Numbered from the stretch's first letter, positions 1 through 11,872 are shown. The stretch is DNA of 64,000 nucleotides from Sciurus carolinensis (GCF_902686445.1 NC_062214.1:50255177-50319176); one strand, 5' to 3'. Notes: generated by a model from the letters alone, not told the origin. Made by a program: numbers and translations.

Positions 1-3000
1 TGTTTAAAGGGAATAATACAGACTTCTCCCGGCAGGGAGAAGGGGGCCATGGCTGATATTCTAAAAGTCCCAAGAAGTGAGCGCACCCTACATCTTTTAT
101 AGGTTAAAGTCTCTTTTGCTCTTCAGTTCTCTCCCCCCTTACCTCTCTCTCCTTCCTGCCTACGTGACTAGGCCTGGTTTTGCATTAAGTGGAAAACCAT
201 GGGCAGGGGGAGGGCTAAGGTGATTCAGGCAGGTAAGGGCCCAGGGGGCATTAATTAGCATCTCCTTGCTTGCAGTCCTTGATAAAGGCAGGTAAATTTG
301 GTAATCAGTGGGCTCCAGAGATCCTTGACATTCCATTCTTCCAGGGGCAGTCTCCAACTTCCAAAGGCAGATGGCTTCATGGCTTCATTTCCTCGAATTG
401 ACCCGATTCCCTCTTTCTACACTAACTACCTGTCCTTAATTCTGGCTTCATTCCCCCCTTTAGCTATAGGAACTCCCAACTGCTTTAAGGAAAAGGGGGT
501 GCCGATCATTCTGGCTGCTTCGAAGCTGAAAGGGGGCAGCGAGGGGCAAGCAGTTCCTTTTTTAAAAATTGGGTCAATCGAGGGGTCCAAGGTAGAAGCC
601 TGGTTGGGGAAGAGCAGGTTGTAAAGTCATCTGGGGATGGGTGTTTCTATGATAGAAGAACAAAAAGACATGAGTACTGAAATGAGATTAGTACAAAGTA
701 AATGTTGCAGCATCTGGAACATGCCACTGAGTATCATGAAAATGACAGAAGTCAATCTCTCACCAGGAGGTGGAAGAACTGAGAAATTGTTCCCATAACT
801 AGGCCTAGCAAAAGGGTGGAGAGGACAAGGCCTTTATTTGGGAACTTTAACATTGTCCAGGTTATCAGGAATGTAAACACAACATTTAACTCTTAATGTC
901 ATAGATGTCCCTAGAAAATATAGTTAAGCTACTTAATGTCATCTGATTTTGTAAAATATCCCTTTATTGGTATAACCTGTGTTTAGTAGAGAGCTCTATA
1001 CTTCTGTGACTTAGGGCTAGGTAATCATACGAGCAAACATAGATTAAGTCTACCTGTGTAGCTTAGGAAGGTCTGCAGGCCTTAAACTGACTAAAAACTT
1101 CTGACTCTGGCACAAGTGTACATCTTAAGTTACATTTAACTATTATTTCTTTTAAATGCCCAAGAATGGTTATATTTTGGTTTTAACTGTTTTGCTGGGT
1201 GTCCAAGATCAAGTTGGTCAAATTGACCTGGTTCCTGTCTTGTAAAAGAGACAGCTGAGTTCCCACAGGGGCCACTTGTAGAGAACTTAAGGGCAGCTTT
1301 TTAGCTCCACCAGTGCCATTGGTTAGGCAGGGTCTCCTTGATGAGGTGACTTCCTTTGGAAGCATTAAGGGATGTCTCCCTTTTTCCATGACCCTTCTCT
1401 GCAGCAGATGCACTGAGCGATTTTTTCATCCTCTAGTCTCAACAATCTCCTTGATCAGGAGGTTGTGTGACCCAGAGTTGCAGCGCTCCTTAGAGAAGTC
1501 CTCTTATCCCCTGGGTTCAGGCTGACTGAGGGCAAAAGATCCAAATACTGGCCTATCTTGCCTTCTGTATTTAATTCCAATCTCTAAGTTTGATCTTAAT
1601 CATCCAGCAAGCCAGTTTCACCAGTCATAAAGTAAGAGTACTGGGCTTTAACTTTAATGTCCATAACTTTACAGTTATTTACCCTATTATCTAACTGGAG
1701 TCTGCATTAGTTTTGGAAGTTACCACTATCTGTTCTATAGGTGATAGCTTATTATCACAAGTTACCTAGGTTGCGTGTTCTTGAAGCAGCTACTTCTGCA
1801 AAACATTAACAGGTAACAGTTTCACAAAATGAAATTAGCAAGAGTAAAAATATATTTTGCTTGTATAATAGCTATCTTGAATTTTGACTGAGAACCACAT
1901 TATATTCCCTATTTGAGATCATAGTAATTTTACAACAAAAACCAATCTTTTGATTATAACTTTAAATAAGCTAAAGTCTGACTTATTTTGGAGTCACTCT
2001 AACATGCAGTAAGGTGGGAGGCAGAGCCTTATCTCAGGTAAGGCGTGACTCTTTACAGATCTTAAGTGTTCTAATCCTACAACTAATTTTTGCCCCTTTT
2101 GCCATGACCAGCATGACCAAATTTTTAAGTTCAGTGAGGGTCAAAGGAGTATTAGAAAATAAAGGTTTATAAACACAGATTTTGAAGATTAAGCTGAGAT
2201 CAGATGGAGCTCTGTTCTCTGATGGAAATGTAGATCTAAAGAGTTATGTTAGCAACATTTATACATGTCTTATTATTAAGTTAAAGACTATGTAAACATT
2301 ATTCTTTGTTTTCAGGAGAGTTACAGAGACTAGACCATCTACATAACTTTTTCTCACAACTGCAAAGTGCAATGTTAGGAACTCTGTGTAGCTCTCAAAG
2401 AAGTCCACTGTCCAAAGTTACTGTAAGGTGGGCAGGAACTAGAGAAGGGAACTGATGAAACACTGGTTATCTAGCAAAACAATTTCTTTCTGCCCAAGAG
2501 CTGTGTGCTTGATATCAATGTAAGAGCTGATAGGACTCCTGTACAGAGCCTCCCCAGGGAGGTTACTGCCACAGCAGTTAGGCATCTTGTGCTCCTACAC
2601 AGGAACACTTCCAGGCACCAGGCATGCTACAGTCATGAAGTCAGGGACCCCAATCTCAGTCATTGTTGTCCCATTTTTGCTATAATGCATTATACTCTTT
2701 CTTAAATGTCATTTTAAGAAGTTTATATATATTGATTTCTGAGTCCATATAAACATTAGTTAACACAGTCTAACATTATATCCAAAATAGGAATCAATCA
2801 AAGAAAGGCTGAGAGAGCTTTTAACTTTTTTTGTGTGTAGCAAAATGCTTTTACCTTCTACAATATGAACCTTTAAACAAATCAGGCTGTCACTAACTCT
2901 TAGATATATATTTACATTTAAATTTTTATCTCAGTGAAATAAGTAACCAATTTTACATATACCTTACTGATAATATGTCCCATAATAGAACATTAAACAA

Positions 3001-4838
3001 TAGAAATAAATCCCCAATTAAAATTTACTCTTTATAAGTTTAAGATTACCATTACAGACAAGTTTAATCTGGAGAATAGCAGCTTGATAGATTCCCTGCT
3101 TTAAAAACTTGTATACCTGGAAAATATGAACACATTTAATATACAACTAGAAACCATTTCACAATTACCTTGACACTTTTTTCTTACCAAATTTAGTTTT
3201 TTTTTTTAAGAAAAATGTAGACTCTGTAACACAGTACAATACTCTAATAGTTGTTTAACCATAATTGTATAAACCCCAATTTTTAAGACTAATTGTTCTA
3301 AAGAATAAAACTTAATAGACACAAAGTTAAGAGTAAATTAGTGTTTCTAAGAAATCCTTGCCATTTTACCATGTCATTTTACCATGTAGATTACACTTTG
3401 GTTTATATCAGAACATTAGTATTTCACCTTAGGAAAAACCTTAAATAGCTTTGGCTGTTTCACATACATACAACCAACTTAGTTTCACACAAACATGTTG
3501 AAACTTGCCCTTTACTTACATAGACTTTCTTAGCACTTACTTAGACCCTCATGTATTTCATCACACAAGCACTTTCTTACCCAGAAACATTTCCTTTTCC
3601 CTTTTACTAAATATATTTCCATACCCAGACCCTTTTATTTTCTCTTTCCTATCTGTTGACCCCTTTTTGTTCACATTCTGAAACAACTCTTATGAAATTT
3701 CTGAATTTAGATAAATTGCTCTATTTTAATAAGATTAAATATTTTGTTGTTTATAGTACTCTAATTGAAACACAGTTGAAACCTTTAGAACCCTTTGTAT
3801 ATAGAATTGTACTTGTTAAGACATAACTCTTAGTAACCTTGTTTTTAGTTTGGTGATGACACAAAGCAAGTTTAAACCCTTTTTATTTACCAACCTATGA
3901 AAACACCAATAATGTTTAAGTATGATACTCCATGGAATTTAAGGAGTTAAGAGTACTTGATGTTATTTAACAATTAGCATTTTAACTTTGCAAATTAATC
4001 AGATGTCTCTACAAACACATTTGAGTAATCCCATATATGTTAACTCTAATTCACTTATTCTGTAAAAACCAAGAAAGCAGGCAGGTGTCCTGAACAGTAT
4101 TTGCTGTCTCTTCCCTGTTGAAGAGAAGTCCTAGAAACAATTGATATTAGACATTGTTTAACATCAACATTCCATTAGTTTGACCACCTAGAGACTTGCA
4201 AGTTATTTTTAAAGACATTTCACTTTTATTAGTTTACTCAATTAAATTGAACCTTTTTAAATCACGTGAATAAAAGTATTTGGATCCATTTTTAAATTTT
4301 AATTTTAGGAGCGCTCAGTTTTGATACAGACAAAACATGACACCAGACAGCACGACATACAAATAACACAAAATCAAAGGCCTTGTAACTTTATAGGTGA
4401 ATCTCCATTGCAATGTAACAGATGTTCAAAAACTTTAATTGAATAAAAAATAGAACTGATCAAAAAGAAAAAAAAATCATTAACCTAGGTATGCAGGATG
4501 AAAATTATGAGCTCAAAAATACAGCATTAAAGAAAAACAAAACAAAACAAGAATCCTGGAAAATGAGTTAGTTCTGTGTAGCAACCCAGAAGTTTAAAAC
4601 AGACACCCTTTTGTTTTCTTTTTCTTATCTTCAGGTTAACCCCCTTTCCCGCTAAGACTGTTGCAGTTTACATTCCAATGCAGGCTTCAGCAAGGCCAGG
4701 CAGGGGGGAGGGAGGATCACCCAGGACTTTTTAACCCTTTTTCTTCCTGGTTGAGAAATCAGGTTAGGTTTGAATGCAGAAAATCACAAAACATTATTTC
4801 TTACTACTTTTGAGGAATGGAGCTGCTGAGATCTCTGC
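1..4838 (-). other. Non-coding 3' part of the provirus (or unrelated captured sequence)
   Basis: Downstream of gag in the proviral sense there is no frame with protease, reverse transcriptase, integrase or envelope motifs; the longest open stretches are about 70-110 codons and look random. The stretch around 1600-4300 is AT-rich, while 1-620 is richer in G and C. No SINE or L1 boundary is seen that would mark it as host flank. I read it as non-coding filler comparable in principle to ETn or VL30 elements. A left flank of host origin cannot be excluded because the 3' LTR is not in view. Confidence 0.5.
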
Positions 4839-6437
4839 CTAGGGGGAGGACTGCTTCAAGGACATGGGTGTTCCCTCCCTAGGTGGCCATGGAGCTGCGT
4901 GGAAGGGATCAGGAGGGGGGCCTTTTTCTGTCTCTTGTGATAGTTTCTCTTGATCCAACAATCCCTCATCTAAAAACCAAGGGGCTTTGTCTTCTACAGT
5001 TTTTAAAAACTTCCTAGCTGAGGAAACCTTTAAAGGTGCTCCATTAGCCTTTAATAAAGCCTTTAATAGTCCTTCCATGTGAAGGAAGGCAGCGGCTAAG
5101 CCTGCATTTGTTAACAGGCCGCCTATTTCTCTACAAGCTTTCATCCATGCCTCTATGCCTTTGCTTTTAAATGGATTAATAGCATTTCTGCATTCTCTTG
5201 TACATTGTTCATATACTAATTGTTTAATTAAAGGCATAGCTACATCAGCATCCCCGAAGATCTTCCCTGCTGCATCTACCATTCTAGCCACGAAATCTGA
5301 AAAAGCTTCTGTGGGGCCTTGGACAATTTTTGTTAAGTTACCTCGCACTTCTCCTTTATTAGGAAGTGCTTTCCAGGCATCAATGCAGATCTTATTAATT
5401 TGTTCATAAACCTCTAATGGAAAGCCTGTTTGCTGATTGGCAAATCTACCCTGCCCCAGAAGCATATTCACATCCCAGGCAGGTTTGCCCATAGCTTGGT
5501 TGTGTGCAGCCTGTTCATTGGCCCCCTCTAACACGAAGGCTCTCCAGTCTAAATATTTACCTGGGGAAACACAAGCTTTCACTAAACTGGCCCAGTCCGA
5601 GGGGGTCATGTAGAATCTATTGAGCCCCTCTATTTGGGCGATAGTAAAAGCAGCATCCACACCATAAGTGCGGACAGATTCTGCTATATTCTTTATCGTT
5701 TTAAATTCTATGGTTTCCTGATGTCTTCCCCCATCATTGTCCTGGAATACAGGACAGGCAAACTCCAACTCTACATGGGCAGCCCTCCAAGCTGCAGAGT
5801 TAAAAGTTCTACCCGTGCCTGGAACCCCTCCCACATATGGGGGAGGATCATAGGCTAGAGCTGGCTTCTGTTCTTCCTCATAGTCCTTTTGTCTAAAATC
5901 TTTTTGCCTCTTAGTTCCCCCTTCTTTTATCTTCACCTTCCGTAAGTGCTGCGTTAGCTCTTTCACTTCCTCATCACCGTCTGATTCTGACTCCCCTGTA
6001 TCTTCTGGTGTTCTAAGGGCTTTTAAATCTGGGTATAGTCTCCTCTTTGGAATAGTTCCATAAACCTGCTCTCCTGCACTATGTTTACTGGAAGTACTCA
6101 TAGAATCCTCGGACTTCTCCTCATGTAGTTGTTCAAGAACTTCCTGTCCTTTATGAATAGCTTCCTGACATCTACCATCAAGAATACATCCTTTTGTTAA
6201 TTTCCATAGCATTATCACCCCTTTCTCCAATTGTCCCTGCTCCTGAAAGAAATCCAAATCTTTTTCCAACTTATCCCAACTGGCAGGAGTCAAACTTCCG
6301 GAGACAGCAAACCATGGGGCCGCTTTATCAATTCTTACAATGAATGTTTCTAAAGTACTGCGTTTGACCTTGAGCTCTTTGGAGTGCAACAAAAAATCTA
6401 AAGACTGTACTAATGAACTAGATGGAGAATTGCCCAT
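4839..6437 (-). CDS. gag: Gag polyprotein of the IAP-like provirus, lacking NC and ending in a matrix-like tail
   Basis: Gag is the structural polyprotein that assembles intracellular or budding particles. I start it at 6437, where the frame reads MGNS, a myristoylation-type matrix start; the same frame opens 111 nt earlier at 6548, but that part is leader repeat. The product has 532 residues. A matrix segment with the KAAPWF motif lies near residues 1-60, a charged linker follows, and a PPPY late domain is at about 198-201. Capsid follows, with a major homology region (QGPTEAFSDFV) at about 373-383. Family members then have CCHC zinc knuckles; none is present. Instead residues about 465-500 read like a second matrix start (LKVSSARKFLKTVEDKAPWF), followed by a proline-rich end and stop. 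No pro or pol frame follows. Uninterrupted length suggests recent insertion or selection. Confidence 0.85.
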   Translation of the reverse strand: MGNSPSSSLVQSLDFLLHSKELKVKRSTLETFIVRIDKAAPWFAVSGSLTPASWDKLEKDLDFFQEQGQLEKGVIMLWKLTKGCILDGRCQEAIHKGQEVLEQLHEEKSEDSMSTSSKHSAGEQVYGTIPKRRLYPDLKALRTPEDTGESESDGDEEVKELTQHLRKVKIKEGGTKRQKDFRQKDYEEEQKPALAYDPPPYVGGVPGTGRTFNSAAWRAAHVELEFACPVFQDNDGGRHQETIEFKTIKNIAESVRTYGVDAAFTIAQIEGLNRFYMTPSDWASLVKACVSPGKYLDWRAFVLEGANEQAAHNQAMGKPAWDVNMLLGQGRFANQQTGFPLEVYEQINKICIDAWKALPNKGEVRGNLTKIVQGPTEAFSDFVARMVDAAGKIFGDADVAMPLIKQLVYEQCTRECRNAINPFKSKGIEAWMKACREIGGLLTNAGLAAAFLHMEGLLKALLKANGAPLKVSSARKFLKTVEDKAPWFLDEGLLDQEKLSQETEKGPPPDPFHAAPWPPREGTPMSLKQSSP

Positions 6438-6482
6438 AATGAAAGCAGCATTCAGAGCAAGCAGAATGAAAGCGAAAACAAG

Positions 6483-6593
6483 ATATTTTTCTTTGTTGAC
6501 CGACCATGCAAGGTCGATTATATTTTTCTTTGTTGACCGACCATGCAAGGTCGATTATATTTTTCTTTGTTGACCGACCATGCAAGGTCGATT
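6483..6593 (-). repeat. Three exact 37-bp tandem repeats in the proviral leader, each a hairpin
   Basis: Three identical 37-bp units start at 6483, 6520 and 6557. In the proviral sense each holds a seven-pair stem, AUCGACC against GGUCGGU with one U-G pair, closing a UUGCAU loop that contains the self-complementary UGCA. The array lies between the primer binding site and the gag start, where packaging and dimerisation signals of retroviruses sit. A packaging or kissing-loop role is inference. The identity of the units suggests recent amplification. Confidence 0.85.
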
Positions 6594-6674
6594 CCCGCTC
6601 TCTCTTATCTATAGAGGAGTGCCACACTTACCTGTGGTATTCACCGGTGCACCCCCTGACCACTGAAAGTTCTG

Positions 6675-6694
6675 ACTCCTGGGTTTCAGCACCA
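6675..6694 (-). other. Primer binding site, tRNA-Phe type
   Basis: Two bases inside the LTR the minus strand reads TGGTGCTGAAACCCAGGAGT. This fits the 3' end of tRNA-Phe, the primer used by IAP elements, with two changes of CpG-decay type. The position directly after the LTR CA end confirms the LTR boundary. Confidence 0.8.
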
Positions 6695-6696
6695 CT

Positions 6697-6981
6697 TGTC
6701 GTGTCCCTCGCCCGCAAGAAAGCACGATACAGGAATCTTCCTTCAGCAATTTAATAAGGACCTTATTATTATAAAACCATGGTTTTTCTTCTTCTCTCTC
6801 TTGAGCCGAATTCATACACTTTTATACTCTTGCAATAGCCAATCTACTCCTGCCACTTGGCCTATGTTCATAGGTGCTCCCACTTGCAACAGTTGGCTTA
6901 ACCAAATATGGGCTTGTTTACCTAGAAAGCACTTCAGGAAACCAGCGCCATCTTATCATGGTGGCGAGGCGGCTCGCCACA
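6697..6981 (-). repeat. 5' LTR of the IAP-like provirus
   Basis: On the minus strand it opens TGTGGCGAGCC and closes GGGACACGACA, giving the TG...CA ends with a short TGT/ACA inverted repeat. The stretch AAGATGGCGCTGG near its start resembles the U3 start of rodent IAP and ETn LTRs. A TATAAAA box lies at 6820-6826 and an ATTAAA polyadenylation-like signal at 6750-6755. The 285-bp length is a little short for IAP LTRs. Being an LTR it carries promoter and polyadenylation functions, and it would read away from the interrupted L1 ORF1. Confidence 0.85.
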
Positions 6982-6998
6982 GAAAACAAGGGAAGAAA

Positions 6999-7990
6999 AT
7001 GCCCCAAACAAATCTAGATGTTACATCAATAAAATCCAACGACAGCATGGCAGAAGAAATGACAGAAAGGGAGTTCAGAATGTACATAATTAAAATGATT
7101 AGGGAAGCAAACGATGAGATGAAAGAGCAAATGCAGGCATTGAATGATCGCACCAATCGACAGTTAACAGAGCAAATTCAGGAAGCAAAAGATCATTCAA
7201 TAAAGAGTTAGAGATATTGAAAAAAAACCAAACAGAAATCCTTGAAATGAAGGAAACAATAAACCAAATTAAGAACTCCATAGAAAGCATAACCAATAGG
7301 ATAGAACAGCTGGAAGACAGAACTTCAGATATTGAAGACAAAATATTTAACCTCGAAAGCAAAGTTGAACAAACAGAGAAGATGGTGAGAAATCATGAAC
7401 AGAATCTCTAAGAACTATGGGATGTCATGAAAAGGCCAAATTTGAGAATTATTGGGATTGAGGAAGGCTTAGAGAAACAAACCAAAGGAATGAACAATCT
7501 ATTTGAAGAAATAATATCAGAAAATTTCCCAAATCTGAAGAATGAAATGGAAAATCAAGTCCAAGAGGCTTATAGGACTCCAAATACACAAAATTACAAC
7601 AGACCCACACCAAGACACATTATAATGAAAATACCTAACATACAAAATAAAGACAGAATTTTAAAGGCTGTGAGAGAAAAGAACCAAATTACATTCAGGG
7701 GGAAGCCAATACGGATATCAGCAGATTTTTCAATCCAGACCCTAAAAGCTAGAAGGGCCTGGAACAACATTTTTCAAGCTCTGAAAGAAAATGGATGCCA
7801 ACCAAGAATCTTATACCCAGCAAAACTTACCTTCAAATTTGATGATGAAATAAGATCATTCCATGATAAACAAAAGCTAAAAGAATTTACAAAAAGAAAG
7901 CCAGCATTACAGAACATTCTCAGCAAAATATTTCAAGAGGAAGAGATAAAAAACAAAGAAGCAAATCAGCAAAGGGAGGAATTATCCTAA
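6999..7990 (+). pseudogene. L1-A ORF1 (RNA-binding chaperone), broken
   Basis: ORF1p is the trimeric RNA-binding protein that coats L1 RNA in the cytoplasm. The start MPQTNLDV lies at 6999. A charged coiled-coil region with EQMQALND and later IEQLEDRTSDIEDKI is followed by the RRM and C-terminal region (PNLRIIGIEEG ... ARRAWNNIFQALKENG). One base is missing near 7196 (cattcaat against catttcaat in relatives), shifting the frame. A stop at 7409-7411 (caa to taa) breaks the second part; from 7427 to 7990 it is open. The coiled coil has one EQMQALND copy where L1-B and L1-J have two. Confidence 0.92.
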
Positions 7991-8039
7991 AGGAACTGTC
8001 AAATAAAGGAGGAACCAAGATGTGTCAAAAATTTTAAAT

Positions 8040-11000
8040 ATGAACCAAATGACTGGGAATACAAATCATATCTCAATAATAACCCTGAATGTTAATGGCC
8101 TGAATTCATCAATCAAAAGATGTAGACTGGCAGATTGGATTAAAAAGAAAGATCCAACAATATGTTGCCTGCAAGAGACTCACCTCATAGAAAGAGATAC
8201 CCATAGGCTAAAGGTGAAAGGATGGGGAAAAACATACCATGCACATGGGCTCAGCAAAAAAGCTGGAGTATTCATCCTCATTTCAGATAATGTGGACTTC
8301 AAGCCAATGTTAGTTAGAAGGGATAAAGAAGGACATTTCATACTGCTTAAGGGAAGCATAAATCAGCAAGATATAACAATCATAAACATCTATGCCCCAA
8401 ACAGTGGCTCATCCATGTATGTTAAACAAATCCTTCTCAATTTTAGAAACCAAATAGACCATAACACAATAATACTAGGTGATTTTAACACACCTCTTTC
8501 ACCACTGGACAGATCTTCCAAACAAAAATTGAACAAAGAAACCATAGATCTCAATAACACAATCAATAATTTAGACTTAACAGACATTTATAGAATATAC
8601 CATCCAACCAAGAGCGAATACACTTTCTTCTCAGCAGCACATGGATCCTTCTCTAAAATAGACCATATATTATGCCACAAAGCTAATGTCAGCAAATACA
8701 AGAAGATAGAGACACTACCTTGTATTCTATCACATCATAATGGATTGAAGTTACAAATTAATGAAACAGTAAAAAACAGAAACTACTCCAACACCTGGAG
8801 ATTAAACAATATGCTACTATATGATGAATGGATAACAGAAGATATTAGGAAGGAAATTAAAAAATTCTTAGAGGTAAACGAGAACAAAGAAACATCATAT
8901 CAAAATCTCTGGGACACTATGAAAGCGGTACTTAGAGGAAGATTTATTTCATGGAGCACATTTAATAAAAGAAGTAAAACTCAACAAATAAATGACCTAA
9001 CACTACAGCTCAAAGCCCTAGAAAAAGAAGAACAGACCAACACCAAAAGTAGTAGAAGACAGGAAATAGTTAAACTCAGAGCTGAAATCAATGAAATTGA
9101 AACAAAAGAAACAATACAAAAAATTGACAAAATAAATAGTTGGTTCTTTGAAAAAATAAACAAAATTGATAAACCTTTGGCCACACTAACAAAGAGAAGA
9201 CGAGAGAAAACCCAAATCACTAAAATTCGGAATGAACAAGGAAATATCACAACAGACACGACTGAAATACAAAACATAATTAGAAGCTATTTTGAAAATC
9301 TATACTCCAACAAAATAGAAAATTTCGAAGACATCAACAGGTTTCTAGAGACATATGAATTGCCGAAACTGAACGAGGAGGACATACACAATTTAAATAG
9401 ACCAATTTCAAGTAATGAAATAGAAGAAGTCATCAAAAGCCTTCCAACAAAGAAAAGTCCAGGACCAGATGGGTTCTCAGCCGAGTTCTACAAAACTTTT
9501 AAAGAAGAACTCATTCCAATACTTCTCAAAGTATTCCATAAAATAGAAGAGGAGGGAACTCTCCCAAACTCATTCTATGAAGCCAATATTACCCTGATTC
9601 CTAAACCAGACAGAGACACATCGAGGAAAGAAAATTTCAGACCAATATCCTTAATGAACATCGACGCAAAAATTCTCAACAAAATTTTAGCAAATCGCAT
9701 ACAAAACATATTAAAAAGATAGTGCACCATGATCAAGTGGGTTTCATCCCAGGGATGCAAGGTTGGTTCAACATCAGGAAATCAATAAATGTCATTCACC
9801 ATATCAATAGACTTAAAGTCAAGAATCACATGATTATTTCAATAGATGCAGAAAAAGCATTTGATAAAATACAGCACCCCTTCATGCTCAAAACACTAGA
9901 AAAAATAGGGATAGTGGGAACATTCCTTAACATTGTAAAGGCCATCTACGCTAAACCCATGGCTAATATCATTCTAAATGGTGAAAAACTGAAAGCATTC
10001 CCTCTAAAAACTGGAACAAGGCAGGGATGCCCTCTTTCACCACTTCTATTCAATATCGTCCTTGAAACTCTAGTCAGAGCAATTAGACAGACCAAAGAAA
10101 TTAAAGGGATATGAATAGGAAAAGAAGAACTCAAACTATCCCTATTTGCTGATGATATGATGGTATACTTAGAGGAACCAGGAAATTCCACCAGAAAACT
10201 TTTAGATTTCATAAGTGAATTCAGTAAAGTAGCGGGATATAAGATCAATGCACATAAATCTAAGGCATTTCTATACATAAGCGATGAATCTTCAGAAAGA
10301 GAAATTAGGAAAACTACCCCATTCACAATAGCTTTGAAAAAAATAAAGTATTTGGGAATCAATCTCACAAAAGAGGTGAAAGACCTCTCCAATGAGAACT
10401 ACAGAACACTAAAGAAAGAAATTCAAGAAAACCTTAGAAGATGGAAAGATCTCCCATGTTCTTGGATAGGAAGAATTAATATTGTCAAAATGGCCATACT
10501 ACCAAAAGTGCTATACAGATTCAATGCAATTCCAATTAAAATCCCAATGATGTACCTTACAGAAATAGAGCAAGCAATTATGAAATTCATCTGGAAGAAT
10601 AAAAAACCCAGAATAGCTAAAGCAATCCTTGGCAGAAAGAGTGAAGCAGGGGGTATCGCAATACCAGATCTTCAACTCTACTACAAAGCAATAGTAACAA
10701 AAATGGCATGGTATTGGTACCAAAATAGAAAGGTGGATCAATGGTACAGAATAGAGGACACGGACACAAACCCAAATAAATACAATTTTCTCATACTAGA
10801 CAAAGGGGCTAAAAATATGCAATGGAGACAAGATAGCCTCTTCAACAAATGGTGCTGGGAAAACTGGAAATCCATATGCAGCAGAATGAAACTAAACCCA
10901 TATCTCTCACCATGCATGAAACTAAACTCAAAATGGATTAAGGATCTCGGAATCAGACCAGAGACCTTGCATCTTATAGAAGAAAAAGTAGGTCCAGAGC

Positions 11001-11872
11001 TTCAACATGTCGGCTTAGGACCAGACTTCCTCAACAGGACTCTCATAGCACAAGAAATAAAAGCAAGAATTAATAACTGGGATAGATTCAAACTAAAAAG
11101 CTTTCTCTCAGCAAAGGAAACTATCAGCAATGTGAAGAAAGAGCCTACAGAGTGGGAGAAAATCTTTGCCAATCATACTTCAGATAGAGCGCTAATCTCC
11201 AGAATCTATAAAGAACTCAAAAAACTCTACACCAAGAATGTAAATAATCCAACTGACAAATGGGCTAAGGAAATGAATAGACACTTCACAGAAGAAGATC
11301 TACAAGCAATCAACAAACATATGGAAAAATGTTCAACATCTCTAGTAATAAGAGAAATGCAAATCAAAACCACCCTAAGATTCCATCTCACCCCAATTAG
11401 AATGGCAATTATCAAGAACACAAGCAACAACAGGTGTTGGCGAGGATGTGGGGAGAAAGGTACACTCTTACATTGCTGGTGGGGCTGCAAATTAGTGCAG
11501 CCACTCTGGAAAGCAGTGTGGAGACTCCTTAGAAAACTTGGAATGGAAACACCATTTGACCCAGCTATCCCACTCCTTGGCCTATACCCAAAGGACTTAA
11601 AATCAGCATACTACAGAGATACAGCCACATCAATGTTCATTGCTGCTCAATTCACCATAGCCAGATTGTGGAACCAACCTAGATGCCCTTCAGTTGATGA
11701 ATGGATAAAGAAACTGTGGCATATTTATACAATGGAATATTACTCCGCAATGAAGAATGATAAAATTATGGCATTTGTAGGCAAATGGTCGAAATTGGAG
11801 AATATCATGCTGAGTGAGATAAGCCAATCTCAAAAAACTAAAGGACGAATGATCTCGCTGATAAGCGGATGA
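8040..11872 (+). pseudogene. L1-A ORF2 (endonuclease and reverse transcriptase), nearly intact
   Basis: ORF2p nicks target DNA and copies L1 RNA onto it. I start at the ATG at 8040 (MNQMTGN); full length would be about 1277 residues, normal for L1. The N-terminal endonuclease shows [17 protein letters not shown] and ILGDFN; the reverse transcriptase shows the SPGPDGF motif, [12 protein letters not shown] and FADD near 10145; the C-terminal cysteine-rich region shows [18 protein letters not shown]. Only two clear lesions are visible: a one-base deletion near 9703-9712, leading to a stop at 9720, and a TGA at 10112-10114 where L1-B has CGA. The frame from 10115 to 11872 is open. Confidence 0.95.

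Larger units (their letters stand above)
1..6981 (-). mobile_element. IAP-like (class II, betaretrovirus-related) endogenous provirus, 3' end outside window
   Basis: Read on the minus strand the order is LTR (6697-6981), tRNA-Phe-like primer binding site, leader with three tandem repeats, a long gag frame, then about 4.8 kb without a long retroviral frame. The base after the LTR (6982) continues an L1 sequence just upstream of ORF1, so the provirus interrupts L1-A; the likely target site is gaaaac at 6982-6987. No second LTR is visible, so the element continues left of base 1. LTR type, primer site and Gag layout fit intracisternal A particle relatives. With gag open over more than 500 codons and no pol trace beside it, I infer a non-autonomous element rather than a decayed complete one. 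Confidence 0.85.

Noticed and set aside
6438..6548. The gag frame starting at 6548 with 37 extra residues
   Set aside because: This part is translated leader repeat, and the MGNS myristoylation-type start at 6437 fits Gag much better.
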